From NCBI RefSeq assembly GCF_007741535.1, contig NZ_CP036525.1, forward strand, positions 2,852,001-2,916,000: a stretch of DNA of 64,000 nt. The letters run 5' to 3'. The stretch's first letter is position 1, and each line of letters opens with the position of its first letter. The notes under the pieces are model-generated. The model was not told the DNA's origin. It saw only the letters and a list, made by a program, of their open reading frames with translations, and made no database searches. Position numbers and translations under genes: made by a program. Positions 53,499 to 64,000 of the stretch are shown one piece after another. Source of the stretch: Rubripirellula lacrimiformis. GTDB lineage: Bacteria; Planctomycetota; Planctomycetia; Pirellulales; Pirellulaceae.

Positions 53499-54995
53499 TC
53501 AGGTCAGCCGCGAAAACCCATCGTTGCTGTCGCCGAATGATTCGCGATCGATCCCCGCCGCGCGAAGCATTTCCAAATAGACGTTGCAGATGGGAGTTGG
53601 TTTGGCCATCGCGATGTGTCTGCCGCCACGCAGTACGCCACCGCCACCGCCGGCTATCAGTACTGGCAGATCGTCGTGGTTGTGTCGGTTGCCATCGCTG
53701 ATGCCGCTGCCGTACAGCAACGCGACATTGTCCAGCAACGTCGAATCGCCTTCTTGAATCTGCGACATTCGCTCCAGCATGCGAGCGAACAATTCCATGT
53801 GATGGGTATTGATGCGAGTCAGTTCCATCTGCATATCGACATTGCCTTGGTGATGCGATGTCGAATGGTGGGATCCTGGGGCCATGATTTCGGCGTACGA
53901 ACGACCCGACTTTTCGTATGAAAACATGAACGACGAGACACGCGTCGTGTCGGTTTGGAACGCCAGTGTCAGGATGTCTAGCATCAGGTTGACGTGATCG
54001 GCGTATCGCGTGGGAATGCCGCGGCCGTCCGGGATAATCAATTCGGGAATCCAGTCTGCGGATTCGCCGTCGTGCAGTGCCCGCTGCGATGGATCTTCGT
54101 TGAAAGAATTCTGATGGTGCGATTGAGGGTCGATCGCGTGCTGGGCGATCCGCTGTTCCAGACTTCGCAACCCGTGCAGGTATTCTTCCAGTCGGCGTTG
54201 GTCGGCGAAACCGAGTTGGCGTTGAAGCGATCGAGTGTCCTCGCGAACCAAATCTAAAATGCTGCCTTGGATAGGATCGATCCGAGACAGGTCGGCAGTC
54301 GGCTTGGGCGCGTTCCAATCCGGGCGTCGGGGCCGCGAATCGTGGAACAGCCTTTCGAACAATTCACGCGGGTTCAGTTCCAACGTGGCTGGCATCGTCT
54401 TGCTTCGCCAAGAAATGTGCGATAGGTAGGTGCCGCTGAACCCGTGGTCGCCACGGTGCCCGGGATCGATGCCAAGGGCAAGAGAATCCACCGGAGTGCG
54501 AATGCCAATGTGCCGGGCTGCCAACTGATCGACGGAGATTCCGCCGACCTCCGGTTCTTCGGAATGTTTGCAGTGGGCGCCCACCAGGAATCCGCCGCCG
54601 GCCGGTTCGTGACCGGCACCTTTGGCAAAGCAATGCTTGGCCTCCAGATTACTGATGACGCAAACGCGATCGATGACGTTGGGGTTCTGCAGCGACTGCA
54701 AAATCGACGGCAGATCCGTCAGTCGGTGTTCGCTGTCACTGGTGACCGATGACGGCTTGTTGGTGTTGGGCTGCGTCTCTGTTGCCGGCCCGCCAGCCGG
54801 CGGTTGCGGACGCCACTGGGGCATGTGAACCCCGTTGGGAACATAGAAATATCCCAGCCGCACCGGAGGTTTGCCGGGCGTGGACGCCACCGCGGTGGTC
54901 CGGGTCATCGCTTCGAGCCAGGGCAAAGCAATGGCGGTACCCAGGCCGCGCAGGACGGTGCGTCGAGATAGAACCGATGACTTTGGACTGTTCAC
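53499..54995 (-). CDS. DUF1552 protein, Tat-exported
   Basis: The start is uncertain: a GTG at 54995 gives a good Tat signal (SRRTVLRGLGTAIALPWLEA) and a product of 498 residues, while the frame stays open to 55142 with an ATG at 55121. Features are RLGYFYVPNGVHMPQW, then ARHIGIRTPVDSLALGID and LLYGSGISDGNRHNHDDLPV near the end. A proline/threonine-rich insertion (residues about 60-90) is absent from the paralogue at 49928. The gene overlaps the region just before the DUF1592 gene (two-base gap), so the two are probably co-transcribed. Confidence 0.85.
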   Translation of the reverse strand: MNSPKSSVLSRRTVLRGLGTAIALPWLEAMTRTTAVASTPGKPPVRLGYFYVPNGVHMPQWRPQPPAGGPATETQPNTNKPSSVTSDSEHRLTDLPSILQSLQNPNVIDRVCVISNLEAKHCFAKGAGHEPAGGGFLVGAHCKHSEEPEVGGISVDQLAARHIGIRTPVDSLALGIDPGHRGDHGFSGTYLSHISWRSKTMPATLELNPRELFERLFHDSRPRRPDWNAPKPTADLSRIDPIQGSILDLVREDTRSLQRQLGFADQRRLEEYLHGLRSLEQRIAQHAIDPQSHHQNSFNEDPSQRALHDGESADWIPELIIPDGRGIPTRYADHVNLMLDILTLAFQTDTTRVSSFMFSYEKSGRSYAEIMAPGSHHSTSHHQGNVDMQMELTRINTHHMELFARMLERMSQIQEGDSTLLDNVALLYGSGISDGNRHNHDDLPVLIAGGGGGVLRGGRHIAMAKPTPICNVYLEMLRAAGIDRESFGDSNDGFSRLT

Positions 54996-55194
54996 GGCAA
55001 TCGATGGGTTGAGGAGAGCGGCGTGATCGACAAACCCGTGCAGCGCCGGTTCCCATAGGAACGAGGCAGCAGTTTTGGATCTTTTTCCTGTCGTGCGAAA
55101 ATCAGGCAACGCTGGTGGCATTATAAGCCAAGCGCCAAGCACAACTCAAATCCACTCCGGATTTCGTCGCTCCGCGGAATCGGACGCCGCAAAC

Positions 55195-56043
55195 TCAGCT
55201 GCCGGCGGCAAGCTTTAGCATTTGCCAGATCGAACGTGCGGCTTCCTTGGGCGTCAACTTGCTCTGCCCTCGCAGTCGGTCCGTGAAGGTGATCGGAACC
55301 TCTGCCATGGGCGACCCGTTCCGGTGCAGACGCACCAAAATCTCTTCCAAAACCGAATAGCCGTTGCTGCGCATCGTGCCGAGGCTAATCTTTTCGATCG
55401 CCGAAACCCGATAGCAACGCATCGATCCGCTGCAATCTTGGACGGGCAGCCTTAGACAGAGGGTGGCAAATCGGTTGACCATCCGGCTCATGATTCGGCG
55501 GTGCATCGGCCAACCCACGATCTTTCCTTGGTCGACGTAACGCGATCCGATGACGACGTCGACGGCCGGCAACGCCAAGGATCGTTCCAAAAGCTGCGGC
55601 AGCTGCTGCGGGTTGTGGCTAAGGTCGCCGTCAAGGTTGATGAAGAAATCGTAGCCGCGGTCGACCGCCGCTTGCATGGCATGCCGGATCGCACCGCCCA
55701 ATCCACGCTCGTCACGAACATCCAAATGGATCTTGGGATCTTGCTTGGCGGCCGCCTCCACCAACTGGATGGTTCCGTCCGTCGAACGGTCGTCGATCAC
55801 CAGGATGTCGGCATCGGGAACCGACCGACGAAGCAGCGGCAGCATCGTCACGATGTTGTCGGCTTCGTTCAGCGTGCAGACACCAATCAGGACTCGCGGC
55901 TTCGGTGCCAGGGGGGGCGGGGCCATCGGTGTCGGCTCCACTGCGTTGGGGGGCGCCTCAGTCGCCGTGATCGGATGCGCGTCCGTTGGATGGGTGGCCA
56001 GCGGTGGCGCCTCGTGGAGACTCGGGTCGTCGTCGTGATTCAC
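55195..56043 (-). CDS. Family 2 glycosyltransferase, dolichol-phosphate mannose synthase-like
   Basis: The 282-residue product starts with GTG at 56043. After a proline-rich N-terminus comes VLIGVCTLNEADNIVTMLPL, the nucleotide-binding DILVIDDRSTDGT, and the metal-binding INLDGDLSHNPQ, then VIGSRYVDQGKIVGWPMHRR. This order is that of polyprenyl-phosphate mannose/glucose synthases, acting at the inner membrane. No C-terminal membrane helices follow, so it matches the short DPM1-like class. The sugar is not determinable. Confidence 0.88.
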   Translation of the reverse strand: MNHDDDPSLHEAPPLATHPTDAHPITATEAPPNAVEPTPMAPPPLAPKPRVLIGVCTLNEADNIVTMLPLLRRSVPDADILVIDDRSTDGTIQLVEAAAKQDPKIHLDVRDERGLGGAIRHAMQAAVDRGYDFFINLDGDLSHNPQQLPQLLERSLALPAVDVVIGSRYVDQGKIVGWPMHRRIMSRMVNRFATLCLRLPVQDCSGSMRCYRVSAIEKISLGTMRSNGYSVLEEILVRLHRNGSPMAEVPITFTDRLRGQSKLTPKEAARSIWQMLKLAAGS

Positions 56044-56245
56044 AGCGAAGCGTCAAAAAAAGATGCGAATGACCGGTCTGGTCATGAAGGGGCAGAAAAT
56101 GGTGCCACAGCGTCGGGGCGTGGACAGCAAAGATGGTTCGACCTGGTTCGGCGATTTCGTTGCCGAAGTCGCCATTCGTTGGACGCGGAACTTGGATCTT
56201 GGCGAAGTCTTCGGCAGGATCGGCTGCCCCGAAATGGAATAGCGA

Positions 56246-56692
56246 TTACCAGCGGTCGATGGGACGATCCAGGATCTCTTTCAACAAGATCGCCTGCTGC
56301 ACTCCACCGGGACTTTGCATGGCCGCGATCAGGTCTTGGACGGGGTTTCCCGTAAAGGTTGCCTTCGTCAGTTTTTGGCGAGACAGCATGCCGCGAGACT
56401 TTCTCATTTCGGCATCGTCATCTTGTTTCGAGTCGGCCGCCGCTCGTTTTGCGTCCTCGCGCCGGATCATCCGTGCGGCAATGGACGAACCATCGTCATC
56501 GGTGAATTCAACGATTTCCGCGGTCGGAATTTCGTCGCTTTCGTTGTAGTCGTAAGTCACCCGTTCGGATCGCGAATCCGAGTACTGGGGTGGCGGCCGA
56601 CGCGATGGTGGCGGATTGGATTGCTCGGCCGCCGCTTTGGCTTGTCGCCGCTGGGCAGCGCGTCGCAGGAAGTCTTCGAGGTCACCGGACAT
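56246..56692 (-). CDS. Hypothetical protein
   Basis: The 148-residue product is charged and mostly disordered-looking, with a proline-rich N-terminal third and a C-terminal KATFTGNPVQDLIAAMQSPG then QQAILLKEILDRP that looks ordered. It starts 48 bp after the floA stop codon. No family was recognised. It could act with FloA, judged only by position. Confidence 0.7.
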   Translation of the reverse strand: MSGDLEDFLRRAAQRRQAKAAAEQSNPPPSRRPPPQYSDSRSERVTYDYNESDEIPTAEIVEFTDDDGSSIAARMIRREDAKRAAADSKQDDDAEMRKSRGMLSRQKLTKATFTGNPVQDLIAAMQSPGGVQQAILLKEILDRPIDRW

Positions 56693-56740
56693 CGGATCAG
56701 ACTCTTTCGATGGGAGTGGTTGGTCGATCGGGCGAAAACA

Positions 56741-57829
56741 CTAGCTGCCTTGAGGCTCGCGAGCTTCGGCGGCTTCGGTAGCGCTGATCGCAAGCGATCG
56801 ACGCATCTCGGTGTCGGCGTTCACGTTTTGTAGCTTGTAATAATCCAAGATGGTCAGGTTGCCAGAGCGAAAGGCTTCGGCCATGGCGCGTGGCACAGCG
56901 GCTTGAGCTAGCACCACTTGAGCTTTGCTCTCTTGGATCTTGGCTTGGTTTTCTTGTTCGACGGCGACCGCTTTGGCGCGTTTGCCTTCGGCACGTGCGC
57001 GAGCGACTTGCGTGTCGGCTTCGGCTTGATCGGCCTGCAGGCGGGCGCCGATGTTGGCACCGACGTCGATGTCCGCGATGTCGATCGATACGATTTCGAA
57101 TGCAGTTTGCGAATCCAGTCGTTTGGCCAGCACGGCTTTACTGATCACATCGGGATTTTCGAGCACCGCTTTGTGGCTGGCGGCACTACCGATCGCACTG
57201 ACGATCCCTTCGCCGACGCGAGCGATGATGGTTTCCTCGGTCGCACCACCGATCAATTGTTGCAGGTTGGCGCGAACGGTGACTCGTGCCTTTACTTTCA
57301 ACTGGATTCCGTCTTTGGCAACCGCGTCCAGCGACGGTTTCGCGGATCCTCGTGGCGGGCAGTCGATGACCTTCGGATAGACACTGGTTTTGACGGCTTC
57401 TAGGACGTCGCGGCCGGCCAAGTCGATCGCGGATGCCTCGCGGAACGTCAGCGAGATCGTCTTGGCTTTCTTGGCAGCGATCAGAGCGCGAATGACCTGT
57501 TGGACGTTGCCGCCCGCCAAGTAGTGAGCCTCCAACGCTTCGCTGGTCATCTCTGGATCCGAAAGACCAGCCTGCGTCGCCATGATCTTGCTGCGCACAA
57601 TGGCTCGCGTGTTGACCTTTCGAAAGGTCATCCCCAGCAAATTAAAGAACGAGATGTCTGCCCGTGTCAGTTGGGATTGAATCCACAAACCGAAATAGCG
57701 GGCGAACACGAAAAAGAAGATCAGTAGCAACCCGAATGCTAAGGCGGCCAAGACCAAACCCAGCATCGCTGAGGTCTGTAGAGGCTGCTGAGCCAGGATT
57801 TCGATTCGAAGCATGGGGATTCGAAGCAT
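56741..57829 (-). CDS. floA: Flotillin-like protein FloA
   Basis: The product has 362 residues from the ATG at 57829. An N-terminal membrane helix ([20 protein letters not shown]) is followed by an SPFH/FloA domain with [20 protein letters not shown], and [22 protein letters not shown]-terminal Ala/Gln/Glu-rich coiled coil follows. FloA proteins organise membrane microdomains. The start is duplicated: a 15-bp repeat gives MLRIP then MLRIE, so ATGs at 57829 and 57814 are both possible. Confidence 0.92.
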   Translation of the reverse strand: MLRIPMLRIEILAQQPLQTSAMLGLVLAALAFGLLLIFFFVFARYFGLWIQSQLTRADISFFNLLGMTFRKVNTRAIVRSKIMATQAGLSDPEMTSEALEAHYLAGGNVQQVIRALIAAKKAKTISLTFREASAIDLAGRDVLEAVKTSVYPKVIDCPPRGSAKPSLDAVAKDGIQLKVKARVTVRANLQQLIGGATEETIIARVGEGIVSAIGSAASHKAVLENPDVISKAVLAKRLDSQTAFEIVSIDIADIDVGANIGARLQADQAEADTQVARARAEGKRAKAVAVEQENQAKIQESKAQVVLAQAAVPRAMAEAFRSGNLTILDYYKLQNVNADTEMRRSLAISATEAAEAREPQGS

Positions 57830-58098
57830 GGTACCGATCACGTTGAGTTGGGCGCTGCGGCGACGATTGGCCAGCAAGCCTTGTTAATTTCGTGGCGCCC
57901 CATCGCTGTGTCAACCATGCCGCATCGACGGGGCAACCAAACCATAGGGGCGGATTGCCTGGGAATTCGTCCCCCGGCAATCCAGAATCCATCCGCGATC
58001 GACCCGGAATCGCTCGACCATGCTGCCCGGATGTCCCTGGGCCGTCGCGCTTTCCCCGCCGGCGTGTCGTCAGCGGTACGATGTTGTGTCATGGGGAG

Positions 58099-58171
58099 CA
58101 CTGTATTTCACCGCGGACACTGTATTTCACCGCGGACACAGTGTTTCACCACGGACACAGTGTTTCCATGG
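58099..58171. repeat. 19-bp tandem repeat upstream of the sulfatase gene
   Basis: Three full copies and a partial fourth of CACTGTATTTCACCGCGGA, with the third and fourth slightly diverged (CACAGTGTTTCACCACGGA). The array ends 51 bp before the sulfatase ATG. Confidence 0.85.
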
Positions 58172-58222
58172 GCCCGGCCGCGGAATCCGGCGGCGGCCTG
58201 CGGATTCCAGCTTTTATCGATC

Positions 58223-59659
58223 ATGGCGACAAGGCAGATGATGTTACGACCGACTTTTGGCAGTTTTATCGGTATCTGGATCTTCATTTTGGGGGGGGCA
58301 ATCCATTCGGGCTGGGCCCAGTCGTCTGCGCCGCCCAACTTTGTCGTCTTTGTCGCCGACGATATGGCGTGGGAAGACTGTGGGGCCAACGGAAACCCGG
58401 CCGTGCGGACGCCGAACATCGATCGCTTGGCCGCCCAGGGCATGCGGTTTACCCGCGCCGTGTTGACCTGTTCGTCGTGTAGCCCCAGTCGCTCGTCGAT
58501 TTTGACCGGTCGATATCCCCACAATACGGGGGCCGGCGAACTGCACCTTCCCTTGCCTGGCGATAGCGTGTTGTTGACTTCGCCGCTTCGTCAGGTTGGA
58601 TATTGGACGGCCGCGATTGGAAAGTGGCACGTGGGGGAGGCCGTTGGCGACCAGGTGGAGGATCGCCAAGGTTCGCCACCACCCAAAATGGGTGACGCTT
58701 GGGTGGCCGCTCTGCAGCGACGACCCAAGGATCAGCCCTTTTTCCTGTGGGCAGCGCATCTGGATCCGCATCGGGCCTATCAAAAGGGTGCCGTCGACCC
58801 ACCGCACGATCCGGCCGATGTCATCGTACCCCCGATGTTCCCCGATACCCTTCCAGTGCGCCAGGACATCGCGTTGTATTACGACGAAATCACGCGATTC
58901 GACCAACACATTGGTCAGGTGCTGGACGAATTGGACGCCCAGGGCGTCGCCGACAACACGATGGTGCTGGTGATCAGCGACAATGGGCGACCCTTTCCCC
59001 ACTGCAAGACACGCGTCGACCTTCCGGGAGTGGGCACTCCCTTTGTCGTTCGTTGGCCCGCCCGGGTGAAACCCGGAATCAGTGACGCATTGGTCAGCAG
59101 TTTGGACATCGCGCCGACGATCACCAAGCTGGCCGGCGCGTCCGTTTCGGACACCTTCCAAGGCCGTGACTTCAGTCCGCTGTTGTGGGACCCGACCGCG
59201 GAAATTCGCCAGTATGCGTTCGCCGAACACAATTGGCACGACTACCGCGCGTTTGAACGCGGCGTTCACAACCGACAATATTGTTACGTGCGGAATTGGT
59301 TGCCCGGCACTCCCGGCACACCGCCCGCCGACGCCGTCAACAGTCCCACGTTCGCCGAAATGAAGCGTTTGTTGGCATCCGGCGATCTGACGCAGGCCCA
59401 AGCGAGCTGTTTCGTCACGCCGCGTCCCACGGAAATGCTGTACGACGTCCACCAGGATCCGAACTGCCTGGACAACTTGGCAGCCGATCCCGAGATGCGA
59501 TCCGTTCTGGATCAGATGCGGTCGGCCCTGTCCCAGTGGCAGGATCAAACGACCGATCGATTCCCGGGGGAGCACCGGTTGACCCCGGATGGGTTCGATC
59601 GCCAGACGGGAAAAAAACTGCCCAGCATGTCGGGAGCCCACCCCGGTCCGGGGAAATGA
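58223..59659 (+). CDS. Secreted sulfatase (formylglycine type)
   Basis: From the ATG at 58223 the product has 478 residues and a signal peptide (FIGIWIFILGGAIHSGWAQ). The sulfatase active site is CSPSRSSILTGRYPHNTG, where the cysteine becomes formylglycine. Metal ligands are in FVADDMAWED and LVISDNGRPFP, and the GKWHVG motif is typical. It is longer-range homologous to planctomycete sulfatases acting on sulfated polysaccharides, but the substrate is unknown. The frame extends upstream to 57848 through the repeat, without a signal peptide, so that start is not used. An anaerobic-type maturase is not visible here. Confidence 0.92.
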   Translation: MATRQMMLRPTFGSFIGIWIFILGGAIHSGWAQSSAPPNFVVFVADDMAWEDCGANGNPAVRTPNIDRLAAQGMRFTRAVLTCSSCSPSRSSILTGRYPHNTGAGELHLPLPGDSVLLTSPLRQVGYWTAAIGKWHVGEAVGDQVEDRQGSPPPKMGDAWVAALQRRPKDQPFFLWAAHLDPHRAYQKGAVDPPHDPADVIVPPMFPDTLPVRQDIALYYDEITRFDQHIGQVLDELDAQGVADNTMVLVISDNGRPFPHCKTRVDLPGVGTPFVVRWPARVKPGISDALVSSLDIAPTITKLAGASVSDTFQGRDFSPLLWDPTAEIRQYAFAEHNWHDYRAFERGVHNRQYCYVRNWLPGTPGTPPADAVNSPTFAEMKRLLASGDLTQAQASCFVTPRPTEMLYDVHQDPNCLDNLAADPEMRSVLDQMRSALSQWQDQTTDRFPGEHRLTPDGFDRQTGKKLPSMSGAHPGPGK

Positions 59660-59673
59660 TCGGCGACGTCGGA

Positions 59674-60759
59674 CTAGGAATCTCGCAAGCTATTCTGTCC
59701 AGCACTGCGTAGATGTTCCAGCGCGGTCGAATGGCGTGGTCGCAGGACGGGAGCCTTCATCCAGCCGTTTTCGATGTACCAAGCCGTCGTTTGTGCCAAC
59801 CGCGCGGCGAACGGCGCCGCTGGTTGAAACCCGGTGTCGGTTCTCAATTTGCGTGCCGAACAGGTCCACGATCCCGAGGTCGCTTCGCGAGCCTTGTCCC
59901 AGTTCAGGATGTTTGGGCGGCGGCGAATTCGGCCCGCCAAGTCGCTGATTCCCGCGACCGTCCACATCATTGCCGGTGGGATGCGAGCGATGAATACGTT
60001 GTTGCGGCCCATCGACCGTCCAATCATCCGCCCCAATTCGGCGTAGGTTGGCGTTTCATCGTTGGCCGCAAAATAGATCCCCGCGGTCGGATCGCTCGGG
60101 GAAACGCGGGTGCCCGAGTCGGCTGCGACGGCCAACGCGGCACACAGATCCTTGGCGTCGATCACGGACACTTGATCGTCCGTCCAATTGGGCACTGCGT
60201 GCACACCCCATCGGCCGATCGAATCGAACATCGCGAATCCGTCGTGGTCGCCTTCCCCCAGCACGATCGGCGGGCGAACGATCGTCAAGGGAACTTTGTC
60301 GGCATAGTGAATCGCGGCTTGTTCGCCGGCAAGTTTGCTGAACCCGTAAATCGATACCGGGGCGGCGGGGTCGGATTCCGTGCGAGGGTTTCCGACGGTC
60401 GTGGGGCCGGCGGCGGCCAATGACGACACCAAGACCATGACCGGCGGCTTGGATTGTTCGTGGCACACCGATGCCACATTGTCGGTCCCCTGCTCGTTGA
60501 CCCGGTCGAAATCGCCGCGCCGAAACCCCTTGGTCATCCCGGCCAAGTGATAAACGACATCGACCTCTCGCATCGCGCTGCCAATGGATTCGCGGTCGGT
60601 GACGTCGCCGGTCGCAATTTCGGCTCCCATCTCCACCAGCGGCTGAGTGTTCGAATGGGGGCGAGCCAAGCAGGTCACTCGCTGGCCGCGGTCAATCAGT
60701 CGTTCCACAAGGTGCCGGCCGATGAAGCCTGTCGCGCCGGTGATCAATGCGTGATTCAT
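59674..60759 (-). CDS. NAD-dependent epimerase/dehydratase (extended SDR)
   Basis: The 361-residue protein has the Rossmann motif GATGFIGRHLVERL at residue 8, VVYHLAGMTKGF, and the catalytic YGFSKLAGEQ (YxxxK). It resembles dihydroflavonol-4-reductase/3-beta-HSD-like SDRs. The substrate is unknown. It ends 15 bp from the convergent sulfatase gene. The last 40 residues are basic and variable. Confidence 0.88.
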   Translation of the reverse strand: MNHALITGATGFIGRHLVERLIDRGQRVTCLARPHSNTQPLVEMGAEIATGDVTDRESIGSAMREVDVVYHLAGMTKGFRRGDFDRVNEQGTDNVASVCHEQSKPPVMVLVSSLAAAGPTTVGNPRTESDPAAPVSIYGFSKLAGEQAAIHYADKVPLTIVRPPIVLGEGDHDGFAMFDSIGRWGVHAVPNWTDDQVSVIDAKDLCAALAVAADSGTRVSPSDPTAGIYFAANDETPTYAELGRMIGRSMGRNNVFIARIPPAMMWTVAGISDLAGRIRRRPNILNWDKAREATSGSWTCSARKLRTDTGFQPAAPFAARLAQTTAWYIENGWMKAPVLRPRHSTALEHLRSAGQNSLRDS

Positions 60760-61406
60760 GTTGTGGCCTTTCGGCTGCCCTGCTCAGACAGTCTGTGGCG
60801 GTGGGGTCAAGGTGGGAACTACATTTTCATCAAGGGCGGAATCGGCAACCTCGATCGTCGGGGTGGCCTCTGCAAGTCGTGTGCCGGCATCTGCCGGAAA
60901 ATGGCCCTGCAGTCACCTTCTTCGGATTCCGCTTGCAAAGTCGGTCAATCGTTTAGGGACACAGTCACCGGAATACGGTCGCTGGGCCCCCCCTTCCAGA
61001 ATGATCCGAAAAATATAAATCGCAAACCTTTCCCCGCATTATCCGGAAACTGAACAAACGAGCACTGGAAAGCGCGTGTAGCGCGCGGCTGTGATGGTGC
61101 GCGCCGCGCGCGCATCGTCCACTGCTGGTCGCCCATCAACCGCAAAGACAGACCAATCGGCATAGCTAGAGTTGATCTGCAGGCGAAGCTGTCCGTCACC
61201 CACAAATCTGGTCCCCGGCTCCGTTCGTCGTACCGGCTTCAGAGCGCGTCCAGCTTACGCAGCCTCGCAGCGGCGAAACCCGTTCGCCGCTCCGCGGTTA
61301 GCTGGACGCTCCCTTCAGCCAGGGTTTCACGGCAAGGTTCGCCCCCATTCGTCGGCCCTCAATCTGCACCAACGCGGTTCTGCCTCGCCCGATCGATGCG
61401 GTCAGT

Positions 61407-61523
61407 GTCGACACGTTGGGTGTCGTCACGTTGGGTGTCGTCACGTTGGGTGTCGTCACGTTGGGTGTCGTCACGTTGGGTGTCGACGCGATGGGTGTCG
61501 ACACGATGGGTGTCGACGCGATG
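61407..61523. repeat. 15-bp minisatellite
   Basis: Nearly eight copies of GTCGTCACGTTGGGT, the outer copies with variants (GTCGACGCGATGGGT). Copy number may vary between strains. Confidence 0.9.
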
Positions 61524-61605
61524 TGCCGAATGTTGTGCCGAAGGTTGTATTGAAAAACGGATCCCGGTTCGAAGAATCGGATTCGCCGCCGAGGCAGCGG
61601 TCCGC

Positions 61606-61690
61606 GATGGGATGGGGCGATGGAATGGGGCGATGGGATGGGGCGATGGGATGGGGCGATGGAATGGGTCGATGGAATGGGTCGATGGGG
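61606..61690. repeat. 13-bp minisatellite
   Basis: Six copies and a partial seventh of GATGGGATGGGGC with variants (GATGGAATGGGTC). The G-rich strand could form G-quadruplex-like structures. Confidence 0.85.
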
Positions 61691-61923
61691 TGCTTTGCGG
61701 AACTCCGGTCCCTGTCTGTCTGCATGTCGCGCCGCAATCGCTCGATCGCCTGCGGTTGTTTGGCGTTTGTTGATTGCTGCAAAGTGTGGCGTTCCGACGC
61801 AGTTTGCGTTCGGTTTGCAATTTGGGCATCAAAGCGAGGCGCAATTATTGTCAAATAGGTGACTTAGCAGTCACTATCGGTTGGGGCTGCGTGGAACTCC
61901 GTCGAAGGCAACATACGATTTCC

Positions 61924-64000
<2,077 letters not shown>

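Larger units (their letters stand above)
60760..61923. other. Repeat-rich intergenic region before ccoNO
   Basis: About 1.16 kb with no supportable gene. Both strands hold long frames created by minisatellites, for example repeated HVGCR or TQRDD residues, and these are not taken as genes. A hairpin at 61246-61309 has arms GCGTCCAGCT and AGCTGGACGC and an inner stem GCGGCGAA/TTCGCCGC. A GCGCGC-rich stretch lies at about 61071-61115. The promoter of ccoNO should be near 61800-61900; I found no clear FNR box. Confidence 0.6.

Noticed and set aside
58244-59641. Minus-strand frame of 465 codons opposite the sulfatase
   Set aside because: The sulfatase frame has clear active-site motifs and a signal peptide; this one has none.
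61172-61858. Long frames on both strands encoding repeated HVGCR or TQRDD units
   Set aside because: They arise from the 15-bp and 13-bp minisatellites, have no initiation signal, and show no conserved protein pattern.

Overview
The window looks like a chromosomal segment of a planctomycete, most likely Pirellulaceae (Rhodopirellula-like). The evidence is the family content: DUF1549/DUF1553 and DUF1592-type c-type cytochromes paired with DUF1501 or DUF1552 secreted proteins, a formylglycine sulfatase, a futalosine-pathway menaquinone gene, a fused cbb3 oxidase CcoN-CcoO, Tat-exported Gfo/Idh/MocA and ThuA proteins, and a RAYT transposase with its own REP-like repeats. No rRNA, tRNA or CRISPR array was recognised.

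Layout. 0-6 kb: the end of an OST-HTH (LOTUS) protein, nagA, a heavily duplicated REP/RAYT locus, a divergent OsmC/MarR pair with a palindrome between them, and an SGNH-like protein with EF-hands. 5.9-9.4 kb (minus strand): an autotransporter, a secreted protein carrying a near-canonical ubiquitin domain, and a sialidase-like BNR protein. 9.9-20 kb: Tat-exported oxidoreductase, PhoD phosphatase, a heat-shock cluster (grpE, a small gene, two hsp20), a CHAD protein, a purple-acid-phosphatase-like enzyme, a membrane protein and an alpha/beta hydrolase-DUF429 fusion. 20-30 kb: DUF1549/1553 plus DUF1501 pair, ROK regulator, outer-membrane protein, and an Mla-type lipid transport operon (mlaE-mlaF-mlaD). 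30-38.6 kb (minus strand): a complete F1Fo ATP synthase operon, atpZ to atpC. 39-49 kb: DUF4912 protein, ThuA protein, rpoN, recR, ebfC, mqnE, a UbiA prenyltransferase, and a sigma-70 factor divergent from a MerR/B12-type regulator. 50-64 kb: a DUF1552/DUF1592/DUF1552 cluster, a dolichol-phosphate-mannose-synthase-like transferase, floA, a sulfatase, an epimerase, a repeat-rich intergenic stretch, and a fused ccoNO cut by the window end.

The most interesting observation is the exported ubiquitin-like protein at 7098-7601. By my count it is identical to eukaryotic ubiquitin at 55 of 76 positions, but it has a signal peptide, a C-terminal extension, and loss of the arginines that E1 recognises. 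It sits directly downstream of an autotransporter with which it shares a short motif. Other points worth a second look are the perfect 409-bp tandem duplication within the RAYT locus, a gene whose expected start codon reads ATC, an ATP synthase b subunit with a signal peptide and a His-rich exported segment, minisatellites of 13, 15 and 19 bp, and a CarH/LitR-like regulator lacking the usual cobalamin-binding histidine.
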